Of a stretch of DNA of 64,000 bases, positions 22,692-35,161 are shown piece after piece (within the stretch, counting starts at the first letter, position 1; the number at the start of each line of letters is the position of its first letter). The position numbers were made by a program, and so were the translations under genes. Under the pieces are notes generated by a model. It had not been told where the DNA came from. It saw only the letters and a list, made by a program, of their open reading frames with translations, and made no database searches. This DNA is from Avena insularis (Eukaryota; Streptophyta; Magnoliopsida; Poales; Poaceae). The stretch is taken from the NCBI GenBank assembly GCA_023614405.1, contig CM042684.1, forward strand, positions 535,478,682 to 535,542,681. Reading direction: 5' to 3'.

Positions 22692-24640
22692 TAAGAATGG
22701 TTCTATCTCCGAAAGCCCTAAGCCACGTAAAACTTGCAATTGATAAATTAGAGGCGTCTAGTTTAGATCGTTGCTGGGCTAGTGTCTTGATATGGTATTG
22801 TTGTAAGTAGATGTATGATAGATACTCTTACAACACATTCAACGTGTAAGTTCCATAGACCTTGGCCATACACACAAAGGAATGATAGAGATCATACCAC
22901 GATGCAAATGATAGAGATCAAATGCATGGACCATATCATATCACTTTACACATTAGATGTTAGCATCTTATACTGCTGGTTTGGCGTTTTTGGTAGCATT
23001 GTAAGATGATCCCTCATTTAGATATCAAGATAAAATGTGTTCTTCCTTGAGTATGCACCGTTCTATGGATCGTGTTTTGAGACATCACGTGATGATTGGG
23101 TGTACTCGACTCTACGCTTTCATACAACGGGTGTAAGACAGTTTTACACACGCGAGTACTAAGGTTCTTACTTCGAGCCTAGCATGTACAGACATGGCCT
23201 CGGAACACAGACCGAAAGGTTAAGCATGAGTCATATAGTTGATATGATGTCCATATTGATGCTCGCCTTTGAAGCTACACCGACTCACATGATGATCGGA
23301 CTTGGTGTAGTGGATTTGGTTCATGTAATCACCAAAAAGGCACGAGGGATGTCGTTTTTGAGTGGGAGTTCATTTTAAATTTGGATTAGTCAAACTCAAT
23401 TTGTCATAAACTAAATGAAAGTGAATTTGCATAATTTGTTGTAGTCATTAGCGTCTGTTCACTACCTTATGCTTAGTTTTAGTTGAGATAATGGAACTAT
23501 AGAATTCTGGATATTTACTTTACGAACTGGTATCGTATTATTTTGAATGTCAATTTAAAGTTTATAAGTCCTATTGCAAACTTTCAGCAAACTCTATTTA
23601 CTCCATGAAGTTTAATAAGTAGTATTAAATCAAGAGTAAGAATTCCAATGTTAGTATCTAAAGTATCATGTTTGCCTCCATATTTCTTGATATTCAAAAG
23701 TTGTTTTAATATCGAGGTTATGTAGGAGCTGAAATAATTGTTTCAGAAACCACCATGTGTGGAAGATATTGTGATATCTGAAAAATGTTTTTGGTTGCAT
23801 TATGATAGAGTATAATTTAGTAGAATACATGTTCTCATATTGTATGAGAATTTGTGAAGGATGGAGATGCTAGGCATCCGAATCTCCCAAAAGGTTTTGG
23901 GAACTGAAATTATACTCGTCATTCTTCCTTATAAGCTATAGTAGCTTGATCATGAAAGTTTTCATGATAAGGATGAATAGAAGATGTAAGTAAAATGTTT
24001 ACTACACTAAAAGATTACTAAAGAATGGATTTTTGAAAGAATACCAAACATTTGATGATGGTGATCCACTTCAAAGTGCAAGTCCAAAGGTATTAGTGTT
24101 TGACTATATACGCTTTGTACTCTGTGTCATGTGAATGACACCACTATTGATGTTGATAGATTCTTTTAAAAGAAAAGGAATTGTTGAAAGAGAATCTATA
24201 AAATATTTGGCAGAAATGAAAAGGTTGGAGATGTCCAACTTAGGTATATAGAAAATATACATGTTATGGTTCTATTCCTTGCTTGTTAAACAATGTGGTT
24301 CTGAGGTATTGGATCCCGAATTGGTTGGTATGAAGTGTCATACAGGACAACGCAATTCATGAACTACGATGGCCAAAGTAACTAGCAAGAGAATAAGTGA
24401 TGATGTTCATCGAAAACAAATAAAGTGTTATTGTGTTTTTCGTTGTCGTCAAACCTAGCCTTCAAGATTTGTTTTAATAATTGTTATTTTATTCTGGTAT
24501 TATGAGAACAATGGTTGTTCAAATAATTATCGTATTCCATAATGGATGGATGAACTTCTACAAGTCTAGTGGGAGAAATCACATCCATAAACACTATTGG
24601 TAAAATGTCGCAACACAAATGATTGAAAGATCACTTATGA
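22692..24640 (+). other. Copia 1 interior, leader to gag/protease region, unrecognisable
   Basis: About 1.95 kb with no open frame over 65 codons on the element's strand. By position it should hold the rest of the leader, gag and protease. I cannot recognise a gag domain, a zinc knuckle or an Asp-Thr-Gly active site. Decay or replacement by non-coding sequence is likely. Confidence 0.6.
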
Positions 24641-27110
24641 AGTGACATCGCTGTTTAAATTATATTGGAAAGAAAATATGAAGAAAATCCATGTTGATGG
24701 ATTTTTGGAGTCTTTGATTTTGATCAATTAACGCTTGTGAAACTTTCCTCGAGATAATTGAAACTCCGTCCATAGGCCAAAGAGGAACGGATGACTAACT
24801 TATTGGATATTATGCATGTTGATGTATATAGTCCATTATGTGTAGTCACATGCGATGGATCTTTTTGCTTCATATGCTTTCTCCAGAAATTTGAGTGAAT
24901 ATATCTATATATTTACTTAATAAGGAAGAAGTATGAAACATTTGAAAATTGTTAAAAGACTTTCAAGATGAAGTGGAAAACCATTGTAACAAGAAAATAA
25001 AGAGTTTATGATTCGATCATAAAGGAAGATATTTGAGTTACATGTTTAGCAAAAACACCCAAGACTTGAGGAATTGTTCCATGATTTGTGTTTCCCAATA
25101 AACCATAGGAGTATGGCATATTTGAGAGATGAAATCAAACCATGTTTGACAAGATAAGATCAAAGGTGTCATTTATAAAAATTCCATTATGTTTTAAGGA
25201 TTGAAGCTTTAGAGACTACCGCTTTTACATTGAAAAGAGCACCATCATGATCCGTTGAAATGACACCATATAAGTTATGGTTTGGGATAAAACCCGAATT
25301 GTCTTTTCTTAAATTTTGGTATGCTATGCATAAGTAAAATGTTAACAACCAAAGTCGGATAAGTACGTCTTTGTAGGTTATCCCAAAGAATTTGTTGGGA
25401 ATTTCTCCATAACACCAAGGACAAAAGAGTTTGTTACTTGGAATGTCAAGTTTCTTGAGAAGGATTTTTTCGCGAAAAGTTAAGTGGGAGGACAATATAA
25501 CTTTGATAAGGTTGTTGAACCTTAGCTATATGTGCTAAGTATCGCAGCGACGGAAAGTGTCCCGGTGGCGGCCACAATGCTCATGGCTCCCGCGATTACA
25601 AAGGGTGTGATCTCGGAGATTAGAGTTCCTATTGAACCGTGTGAGTCGGTAAGAATCAAATAGTGTGATTTGATAAGCAAGTCGTTATTGTTTTGACAAT
25701 GATGAACCAACTACATGCAAAGAAGCGATGATGGGCCCTGACTCCATAAAATGACTAGAAGTCATAGAATCCGTGATAATATCCATACACGAGAAATCAA
25801 GTTTCTGAACTTGGAAGTCCCTCCGGAAAGGCATGATGCCTATCGGTTGTGTTTGGATCTATAAAGAAATAGACATGGATGTTTAACATCTATGAAATAG
25901 TCGACATGTCGGAAAGAAGTTTACGGCAATGTTCAAGGAGTTGACTATGACAAGATTTGATCTTTCATAGCGATATATAGTCTTGACGGATTAATGTAGC
26001 AACCACTACATATAATTTGGTATATGGTATTTGAATAAACAAAACAAGGTTCTTTTAATACAACGGTTACCTAGGACGTGTACATGACATGGCCCGAAGG
26101 GTTTTGTTAATTCAAAGGGTGCTAAAAGGGCATGCAAACTTCAATAGTTGAAGTAAGCATAGCGGAGTTGGAATCTTCACCATGATGAAACTGTTAAAAG
26201 AGTTTAAATTCATCGGAGATGATGAAGATGCTTGCATTTGCAAGAAATTAAGTGGGAGCGCTGAGACATATTTCTAATACATTATGTAGAGGACATATTG
26301 TTGATTGGAAATGATGTATCTTTTATTGACGCAAGTTAAGAATTTCATTAAAATAGGATTTTGATGAAAGACTTGGGCAAAACCGGAATATTTGGCATCA
26401 GTGTCTATATGGATAGATTGAGACGCTAATATGTTTATGCCAAACGTACATATATGAGATACTGAAAGGGTTCTATATGGAAACAACAAGAAAGGTTCTT
26501 GCTGCATAGAAAGGATTTTATCAATATTCAAGTGTTTCAACACTTGGTGAGTAAAATCACATGAATATTTTGATCGATTATACCGTGATATGTATATATC
26601 TAGATATGTCCTATGCTCTAAATGTTATGAGCACATACCAGAATGATTCATAAGATGATCATTGGATGATAGTAAAGATATTCTTATGAGCTTTGGAAGA
26701 ACTAAGAATATATCATGTATAAGTGACAAATATTTAAAGGTAGTTCATTGTAAAGTGTTACACTGATACTAGTTTTGTCACAAGATACAAATTAAATTTA
26801 TCTCAATTTAGACTATGGGTGGCACAATGTAATGGAAAGGATGTTCCATGATGGATTTGGATGAGTTCCAAAGTTGAAACATTGTGACGGATACTACAAC
26901 AAAAGGCTAAGTATATGACTGCTATAGTAGCAGCAAAGGAGGGCATTTGTGTTAAGTAGTTTGTTATCAAACTAGGTGTGGTTCAAAGGGGACTAATACT
27001 ATGAAGATATATTGTGTGACAATAATATCAACATATTTTAACCGAACGAACTAAAGGTCTCACCAAAGGACCAAATTTATACAATGCCATCTCATTTGAC
27101 AATGAGTGAT
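24640..27110 (+). pseudogene. Copia 1 pol remnant (integrase, reverse transcriptase, RNase H)
   Basis: Pieces of a Copia-order pol lie in shifting plus-strand frames. Near 24812 the translation MHVDVYSPLC corresponds to the first catalytic Asp segment of integrase. Near 24890-24960 YLLRKKSETFEKFK corresponds to the conserved integrase core. Near 25722 EAMMGPDS marks the start of the reverse transcriptase region. At 26283-26294 the polymerase motif reads YVED where Copia elements have YVDD. Near 26900 AKYMTAIVAAKE and near 27010 YCDNN mark RNase H. Stops and frameshifts separate all of these, so no enzyme can be made. The order integrase before reverse transcriptase is diagnostic of Copia. The better-preserved homologue is on the minus strand at 60027-63971. 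Confidence 0.85.
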
Positions 27111-27260
27111 GCGTAGAGACGCAAAGACATGCAAATACACACAGACCTGAAATTGTCAGATCCGGAGATTATGTTAACCACTAGCAATAGCGTATATGCA
27201 ACACCATAAAGCCATAGGTGTTCAATACGCAAAGTTTTTCAAACTAGATTATTGACTCTA

Positions 27261-27275
27261 GTGCAAGTGGGAGAC
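27261..27275 (+). other. Polypurine tract of Copia 1
   Basis: GTGCAAGTGGGAGAC directly precedes the 3' LTR start TGAAGGG. The identical 15-mer precedes the 3' LTR of Copia 2 on the minus strand (59993-60007), linking the two elements to one lineage. Confidence 0.88.
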
Positions 27276-28925
27276 TGAAGGGAATATGCCCGAGAGGCAA
27301 TAATAAAGTGGTTATTATCTTATTCCATGTTTATGATAAATGTTTATTTTGCGTGCTATAATTGTATTGATCGGAAACATCAATACATGTGTGTTTAATA
27401 AACAAAAAGGGTTCCTAGTTATGCCTCTCTTATAGACTAGCTTGTTGATTAACAAAATGATCAAGGTTTCCTGATCATGGACATTGGATGTTATTAATAA
27501 CAAGGTCACACACCATTGGTGGAATGATGTGATGAACATTCATCCGAAGTATAGCATTACGATCAAGTCATTATGTTTATATTGATATAACATCATACGA
27601 AGTAATCTTTATCCTTAGACCATGAGATCATGTTAATTGCTAACACCGGAAGAGTATCTTGATAACATCAAACGTCACACCGTAACAGGGTGACTATAAA
27701 GATGGGTTCAGTACTACGAAAGTGTTATGTTGAGGCTCATGGATCAAGAGTGGAATTTTTCAGTCCCAATGATGGATAGATATACTCTGGGCCCTCTCGG
27801 TGATATCACATTGAGATAGCTTGCAAGCAAGTGATGTGATCACTAGAATGTTATATCACGGGACGAGAAATGAGTGCATGTCGATAACAAGATCAAACTA
27901 GGTATGGAGATACCGATGATCGAATCTCGGACATGTAATATATCATGGGACAAAGGGATTTAGTAACAAGCGTTAAAGGTTCTCACGATCACAGAAGTCA
28001 TCGTTGAATGTGTAGGAGTCAGTACGGATCTCCAGGTCCCGCTACTGATTATTGATCGGAGAAGGGTCTCCATCATGTCTGCATTATTCGCGAACCATAG
28101 GGTGACACACTTAAGATTTACCGGACACCATTTTGGAGCAGATATGTTTCAGACGAAAGAATTGCAAAGCGCAGGAATTGTTTCGATAGAAACCAAAAAT
28201 TGTTTCGGGTGAAATTGCAGAAAGTGGTTTTGCATGTGATATTGAAATATTGCAAGGGGTTATATGTGAATGTTTGTTAATTAAAGTAATTAACAAAATT
28301 TCGAATAAATTTAACAAAAGAGTTTTATTAAATGAGAGAGCATTAAACTTGGAGAATTTTAATGCATTTAAAGTGGAGACTTTAAAAGGGAATGTGAAGA
28401 GGCATTTTAATGTGGAGGGGTTACCACCACATGAATGGGGGAGGTGAGGTCACCCCCATGCATGACCATGGAGAGGAGGGCACCCCCTCCTCCTATAAAA
28501 GGCCACCCATTCCCTCCTTCATCCTCACACCTCCTTGTGAAGGATCTCTCTCCCCTCTAGAATTATTCCCCCATGGTCTCGGATTAGCGAGATACATGTT
28601 CCCGGTGGCATTTCGTCTGGAAGGAGCTGCTGCTTCCGCTGGATCACTAGAGCGAGGAGGTGGAGGTTTTCCGGTGGTTTGAACGTGTGTGCGAGTACGG
28701 ATGCGCTACTGAGTTGCGGCGCTCGGACTTCCTCACGATCTTGAGATTGGCAAGTGTACGACTACATCTTGGCACGAGTACCTACTCGTTAACAAAACTC
28801 GTTGTCTTCGAGGGTAAGTTCTCGATGGATGTATGTCCACCCGTTGCTCTGTACCTAGTAGATAGATCTTGGCGCGTAGTTCTCATCATAGGAATATTTT
28901 TGTTTTCTATGCTACGGACCCAACA
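27276..28925 (+). repeat. 3' LTR of Copia 1
   Basis: A 1650 bp LTR, TGAAGGGAATA to CGGACCCAACA, aligned to 9466-11101 along its whole length with scattered differences. Confidence 0.95.
28493..28502 (+). promoter_or_regulatory. TATA box in the Copia 1 3' LTR
   Basis: CTATAAAAGG is conserved with 10678-10687. Transcription from here would read into the satellite at 28926. Confidence 0.65.
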
Positions 28926-31900
28926 CCAGTGTCATTGCATGTGTGTTCTTTTCATGAACCACAGCTAGAGTCATTGCATGTCAGTTCTTTTCACAAACCA
29001 CACATGGATCCACAAGTGTCATTGCATGTGTGTTATTTTCATGAACCACAACCTGAGTCATTGCATGTGTGTTCTTCTAAACAATCCACACATGGATCCA
29101 CCTAGTGTGATTGCATGTCTATTCTTTTCACAAACCACACATGGATCCACCAGTGTAATTGCATGTGTGTTATTTTCATGAACCACACATGGATACACTA
29201 GTGTCATTGCATGTGACTTCTTTTCATCAACCACATCTAGAGTCATTGCATGTCTGTTCTTTCCACAAACCACACAGATATCCACCTAGTGTGATTGCAT
29301 GTCTGTTCTTTCACAAACCACACATGGATCCACTAGTGTCAGTGCATGTGTGTTCTTCTCATGAACCACACATGGATCCACCAGTGTCAATGCATGTCTA
29401 TTCTTTTCATGAACCATAGCTAGAGTCATTGCATGTCTGTTCCTTCCACAAACCACATATGGATCCATCAATGTCATTGCATGTCTATTCTTTTCATGAA
29501 CCACATCCAGTGTGATTGCATGTATGTTCCTCTAAATAAACCACACATGGATCCACCTAGTGTGATTGCATATCTGTTCTTTTCACAAACCACACATGGA
29601 TCCACCAGTGTCATTGCATGTGTGTTCTTTTCATGAACCACAACTAGAGTCATTGCATGTGTGTTCTTCTAAATAAACCACACATGGATCCACCTAGTGT
29701 CATTGCATGTGTGTTCCTCAAAACAAACCACACATGGATCCACCTAGTGTGATTGCATGTCTGTTCTTTTCACAAACCACACATGGATCCACCAGTGTCA
29801 TTGCATGTGTGTTATTTTCATGAACCACAACTACAGTCATTGCATGTATGTTCTTCTCACAAACCACACAAGGATCCACCAGTGACTTTGCATCTGTGTT
29901 CTTCTCATGAACCACAGCTAGTTTCATTGCATGTCTGTTCTTCTCACAAACCACAAAAGGATCAACCAGTGTCATTGCATGTGTGTTCTTCTCATGAACC
30001 ACAGCCAGTGTCATTGGATTCTGTTCTTCTCCCAAACCACATAAGTATCCACCAGTTTCATTGCATGTCTGTTCTTCTCACGAACCACACATGGATCCAC
30101 CAGTGTCATTGGATGTGTGTTCTTCTCATGAACCACACATGGATCCACTAGTGTCATTGCATGTCTGTTCCTCAAACAAACCACACATGGATCCACCTAG
30201 TGTGATTGCATGTCTGTTCTTTTCATGAACCACAACTAGAGTCATTGCATGTGTGTTCTTCTAAACAAATCACACATGGATCCACCCAGTGTCATTGCAT
30301 GTCTGTTCCTCTAAACAAACAACACATGGATCCACCTGGTGTGATTGCATGTTTGTTCTTTTCACAAACCACACATGGATCCACCAGTGTCATTGCATGT
30401 GTGTTCTTTTCATGAACCATAACTAGAGTCATTGCATGTGTGCTCTTATAAATAAACCACACATGGATCCACCTAGTGTGATTGCATGTCTGTTCTTTTC
30501 ACAAACCACACATGGATCCACCAGTGTCATTGCATTGCGTTTTTTTCATGAACCACACATGGATACACCAGTGTCATTGCATGTGTGTTCTTTTCATGAA
30601 CCACAGCTAGAGTCATTGAATGTATGTTCTTTGACAAACCACACATGGATCCACCAGTGTCATTGCATGTGTGTTCTTTTCATGAACCACAACTAGAGTC
30701 ATTGCATGTGTGTTCTTCTAAATAAACCACACATGGAACCACCTAGTGTGATTGCATGTGTGTTCCTCAAAACAAACCACACATGGATCCACCAGTGTCA
30801 TTGCATGTGTGTTATTTTCATGAACCACAACTACAGTCATTGCATGTGTGTTCTTCTAAACAAACCACACATGGATCCACCAGTATCATTGCATGTGTGT
30901 TCTTCTCATGAACCACAACCAGTGTCATTGCATATATATTCTTCTCACAAACCACACAAGGATCCACCAGTGTCATTGCATGTGTGTTCTTCTCATGAAC
31001 CACAGCCAGTGTCATTGGATTCTGTTCTTCTCACAAACCACATAAGTATCCACCAGTGTCACTGCATGTCTGTTCTTCTCACAAACCACACATGGATCCA
31101 CCAGTGTCATTGGATGCGTGTTCTTCTCATGAACCACACATGGATCCACTAGTTTCATTGCATGTATGTTCCTCTAAACAAACCACACATGGATCCACCT
31201 AGTGTGATTGCATGTCTGTTCTTTTCAAGAACCATAACTAGAGTCATTGCATGTGTGTTCTTCTAAACAAATCACACATGGATCCACCCAGTGTCATTGC
31301 ATGTCTGTTCCTCTAAACAAACCACACATGGATCCACCTGGTGTGATTGCATGTCTGTTCTTTTCAGAAACCACACATGGATCCACCAGTGTCATTGCAT
31401 GTGTGTTCTTTTCATGAACCATAACTAGAGTCATTGCATGTGTGCTCTTCTAAACAAACCACACATGGATCCACCTAGTGTGTTTGCATGTCTGTTCTTT
31501 TCACAAACCAAACATGGATCCTCCAGTGTCATTGCATTGTGTTCTCTTCATGAACCACACATGGATACACCAGTGTCATTGCATGTTTGTTCTTTTCATG
31601 AACCACAGCTAGAGTCATTGAATGTCTTTTCTTTGACAAACCACACATGGATCCACTAGGGTCATTGCATGTGTGTTCTTTTCATTGACCACAACTAGAG
31701 TCATTGCATGTGTGTTCTTCTAAATAAACCACACATGGATCCACCAGTGTCATTGCATGTGTGTTATTTTCATGAACCACAACTATAGTCATTGCATGTG
31801 TGTTCTTCTAAACAAACCACACATGGATCCACCAGTGTCATTGCATGTGTGTTCTTCTCATGAACCACAACCAGTGTCATTGCATGTATATTCTTCTCAC

Positions 31901-34900
31901 AAACCACACAAGGATCCACCAGTGTCATTGCATGTGTGTTCTTCTCATGGACCACAGCCAGTGTCATTGGATTCTGTTCTTCTCACAAACCACATAAGTA
32001 TCCACCAGTATCATTGCATGTCTGTTCTTCTCACAAACCACACATGGATCCACCAGTGTCATTGGATGCGTGTTCTTCTCATGAACCACACATGGATCCA
32101 CTAGTGTCATTGCATGTCTGTTCCTCTAAGCAAATCACACATGGATCCACCTAGTGTGATTGCATGTCTGTTCTTTTCATGAACCACAACTAGAGTCATT
32201 GCATGTGTGTTCTTCTAAACAAATCACACATGGATCCACCTAGTGTCATTGCATGTCTGTTCCTCTAAACAAACCACACATGGATCCACCTAGTGTGATT
32301 GCATGTTTGTTCTTTTCACAAACCACACATGGATCCACCAGTGTCATTGCATGTGTGTTCTTTTCATGAACCATAACTAGATTCATTGCATGTCTGTTCT
32401 TTTCACAAACCACACATGGATCCACCAGTGTCATTGCATTGTGTTCTTTTCATGAACCACACATGGATACACCAGTGTCATTGCATGTGTGTTCTTTTCA
32501 TGAACTACAGCTAGAGTGATTGAATGTCTGTTCTTTGACAAACCACACATGGATCCACTAGTGTCATTGCATGTGTGTTCTTTTCATGAACCACAACTAG
32601 AGTCATTGCATGTGTGTTCTTCTAAAGAAACCACACGTGGATCCACCTAGTGTCATTGCATGTGTGTTCCTCAAAACAAACCACACATGGATCCACCTAG
32701 TGTGATTGCATGTCTGTTCTTTTCACAAACCACACATGGATCCACCAGTGTCATTGCATGTGTGTTATTTTCATGAACCACAACTACAGTAATTGCATGT
32801 GTGTTCTTCTAAACAAACCACACATGGATCCACTAGTGTCATTGCATGTGTGTTCTTCTCATGAACCACAACCAGTGTCATTGCATGTATATTCTTCTCA
32901 CAAACCACACAAGGATCCACCAGTGTCATTACATGTGTGTTCTTCTCATGAACCACAGCCAGTGTCATTGGATTCTGTTCTTCTCACAAACCACATAAGT
33001 ATCCACCAGTGTCATTGCATGTCTGTTCTTCTCACAAACCACACATGGATCCACCAGTGTCATTGGATGTGTGTTCTTCTAATGAACCACACATGGATCC
33101 ACTAGTGTCATTGCATGTCTGTTCCTCTAAACAAACCACACATGGATCCACCTAGTGTGATTACATGTCTGTTCTTTTCATGAACCACAACTAGAGTCAT
33201 TGCATGTGTGTTCTTCTAAACAAATCACACATGGATCCACCTAGTGTCATTGCATGTCTGTTCCTCTAAAGAAACCACACATGGATCCACCTAGTGTGAT
33301 TGCCTGTCTGTTCTTTTCACAAACCACACATGGATCCACCAGTGTCATTGCATGTGTGTTCTTTTCATGAACCATAACTAGAGTCATTGCATGTGTGCTC
33401 TTCTAAATAAACCACACATGGATCCACCTAGTGTGATTGCATGTCTGTTCTTTTCACAAACCACACATGGATCCACTAGTGTCATTGCATTATGTTCTTT
33501 TCATGAACCACACTTGGATACACAAGTGTCATTGCATGTGTGTTCTTTTCATGAACCACAGCTAGAGTCATTGAATGTCTGTTCTTTGATAGACCACACA
33601 TGGATCCACCAGTGTCATTGCATGTGTGTTCTTTTCATTAACCACAACTAGAGTCATTGCATGTGTGTTCTTCTAAATAAACCACACATGGATCCACCTA
33701 GTGTCATTTCATGTGTGTTTCTCAAAATAAACCACACATGGATCTACCTAGTGTGATTGCATGTCTGTTCTTTTCACAAACCACACATGGATCCACTAGT
33801 GTCATTGCATGTGTGTTCTTCTCATGAACCACAACTAGTGTCATTTCTTGTATATTCTTCTCACAAACCACACAAGGATCCAACAGTGTCATTTCATGTG
33901 TGTTCTTCTCATGATCCACAGCCATTGTCATTGGATTCTGTTCTTCTCACAAACCACATAAGTATCCACCAGTGTCATTGCATGTCTGTTCTTCTCACAA
34001 ACCACACAAGGATCCACCAGTGTCATTGGATGTGTGTTCTTATCATGAACCACACATGGATCCACTAGTGTCATTGCATGTCTGTTCCTCTAAACAAACC
34101 ACACATGGATCCACCTAGTGTGATTGCATGTCTGTTCTTTTCATGAACCATAACTAGAGTCATTGCATGTGTGTTCTTCTAAACAAATCACACATGGATC
34201 CACCATGTTTCATTGCATGTATGTTCCTCTAAACAAACCACACATGGATCCACCTGGTGTGATTGCATGTCTGTTCTTTTCACAAACCACACATGGATCC
34301 ACCAGTGTCATTTCATGTGTGCTCTTTTCATGAACCATAACTAGAGTCATTGCATGTGTGCTCTTCTAAATAAACCACACATGGATCCACCTAGTGTGAT
34401 TGGATGTCTGTTCTTTTCACAAACCAGACATGGATCCACCTGTGTCATTGCATTGTGTTCTTTTCATGAACCACACATGGATACACCAGTGTCATTGCAT
34501 GTGTGTTCTTTTCATGAACCACAGCTAGAGTCATTGAATGTCTGTTCTTTGACAAACCACACATGGATCCACCATTGTCATTGCATGTGTGTTCTTCTCA
34601 TGAACCACAACCAGTGTCATTGCATGTATGTTCTTCTCACAAACCACACAAGGATCCACCAGTGACATTACATATGTGTTCTTCTCATGAACCACAGCTA
34701 GTTTCATTGCATGTTTGTTCTTCTCACAAACCACAAAAGGATCAACCAGTGTCATTGCATGTGTGTTCTTCTCATGAACCACAACCAGTGCCATTGGATT
34801 CTGTTCTTCTCACAAACCACATAAGTATCCACCAGTGTCATTGCATGTCTGTTCTTCTCACAAACCACACATGGATCCACCAGTGTCATTGGATGCGTGT

Positions 34901-35161
34901 TCTTCTCATGAACCACACATGGATCCACTAGTGTTATTGCATGTCTGTTCCTCTAAACAAACTACACATGGATCCACCTAGTGTGATTGCATGTCTGTTC
35001 TTTTCATGAACCACAACTAGAGTCATTGTATGTGTGTTCTTCTAAACAAATCACACATGGATCCACCTAGTGTCATTGCATGTGTGTTCCTCTAAACAAA
35101 CCACACATGGATCCACCTGGTGTGATTGCATGTCTGTTCTTTTCAGAAACCACACATGGAT
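28926..35161. repeat. Satellite array, segment 3
   Basis: About 6.2 kb of 39-50 bp monomers. The first 1.2 kb is irregular. From about 30200 a higher-order pattern is visible: the marker GTGATTGCATGTCTGTTC followed by TTTTCATGAACCA or a near variant begins near 30204, 31206, 32158, 33159, 34122 and 34985, spacings of about 1002, 952, 1001, 963 and 863 bp. The first five bases (CCAGT) are the right target duplication of Copia 1. The last five (TGGAT) are the apparent left duplication of the solo LTR. Open frames of up to 148 codons on both strands come from the repeat itself. Confidence 0.97.
35157..35161. repeat. Apparent target site duplication TGGAT, left copy (solo LTR)
   Basis: TGGAT precedes TGTCACATCC and recurs at 39866-39870. 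TGGAT occurs in most monomers, so the match is weaker evidence than usual. Confidence 0.65.

Larger units (their letters stand above)
9466..28925 (+). mobile_element. Copia 1: decayed LTR retrotransposon, carrying a nested element
   Basis: A complete element in outline: 5' LTR 9466-11101, primer site 11103-11114, interior interrupted by another retrotransposon at 11406-22686, polypurine tract 27261-27275, 3' LTR 27276-28925 and TSD CCAGT. Without the nested element it is about 8.2 kb, usual for the BARE/WIS/Angela lineage of Copia. The LTR start (TGAAGGGAATATGCCC, then GAGGCAATAATAAA) and the pol remnants fit that lineage. No long open frame survives on the plus strand, and pieces of integrase, reverse transcriptase and RNase H appear in shifting frames. 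The two LTRs differ at about 4 of the first 80 aligned bases by eye, so this is an old insertion relative to the nested one. It is not autonomous now. Confidence 0.93.

Noticed and set aside
22815..23378. Short plus-strand frames in the Copia 1 interior as host or gag genes
   Set aside because: Both are 64 codons, have no domain and lie in decayed element sequence.
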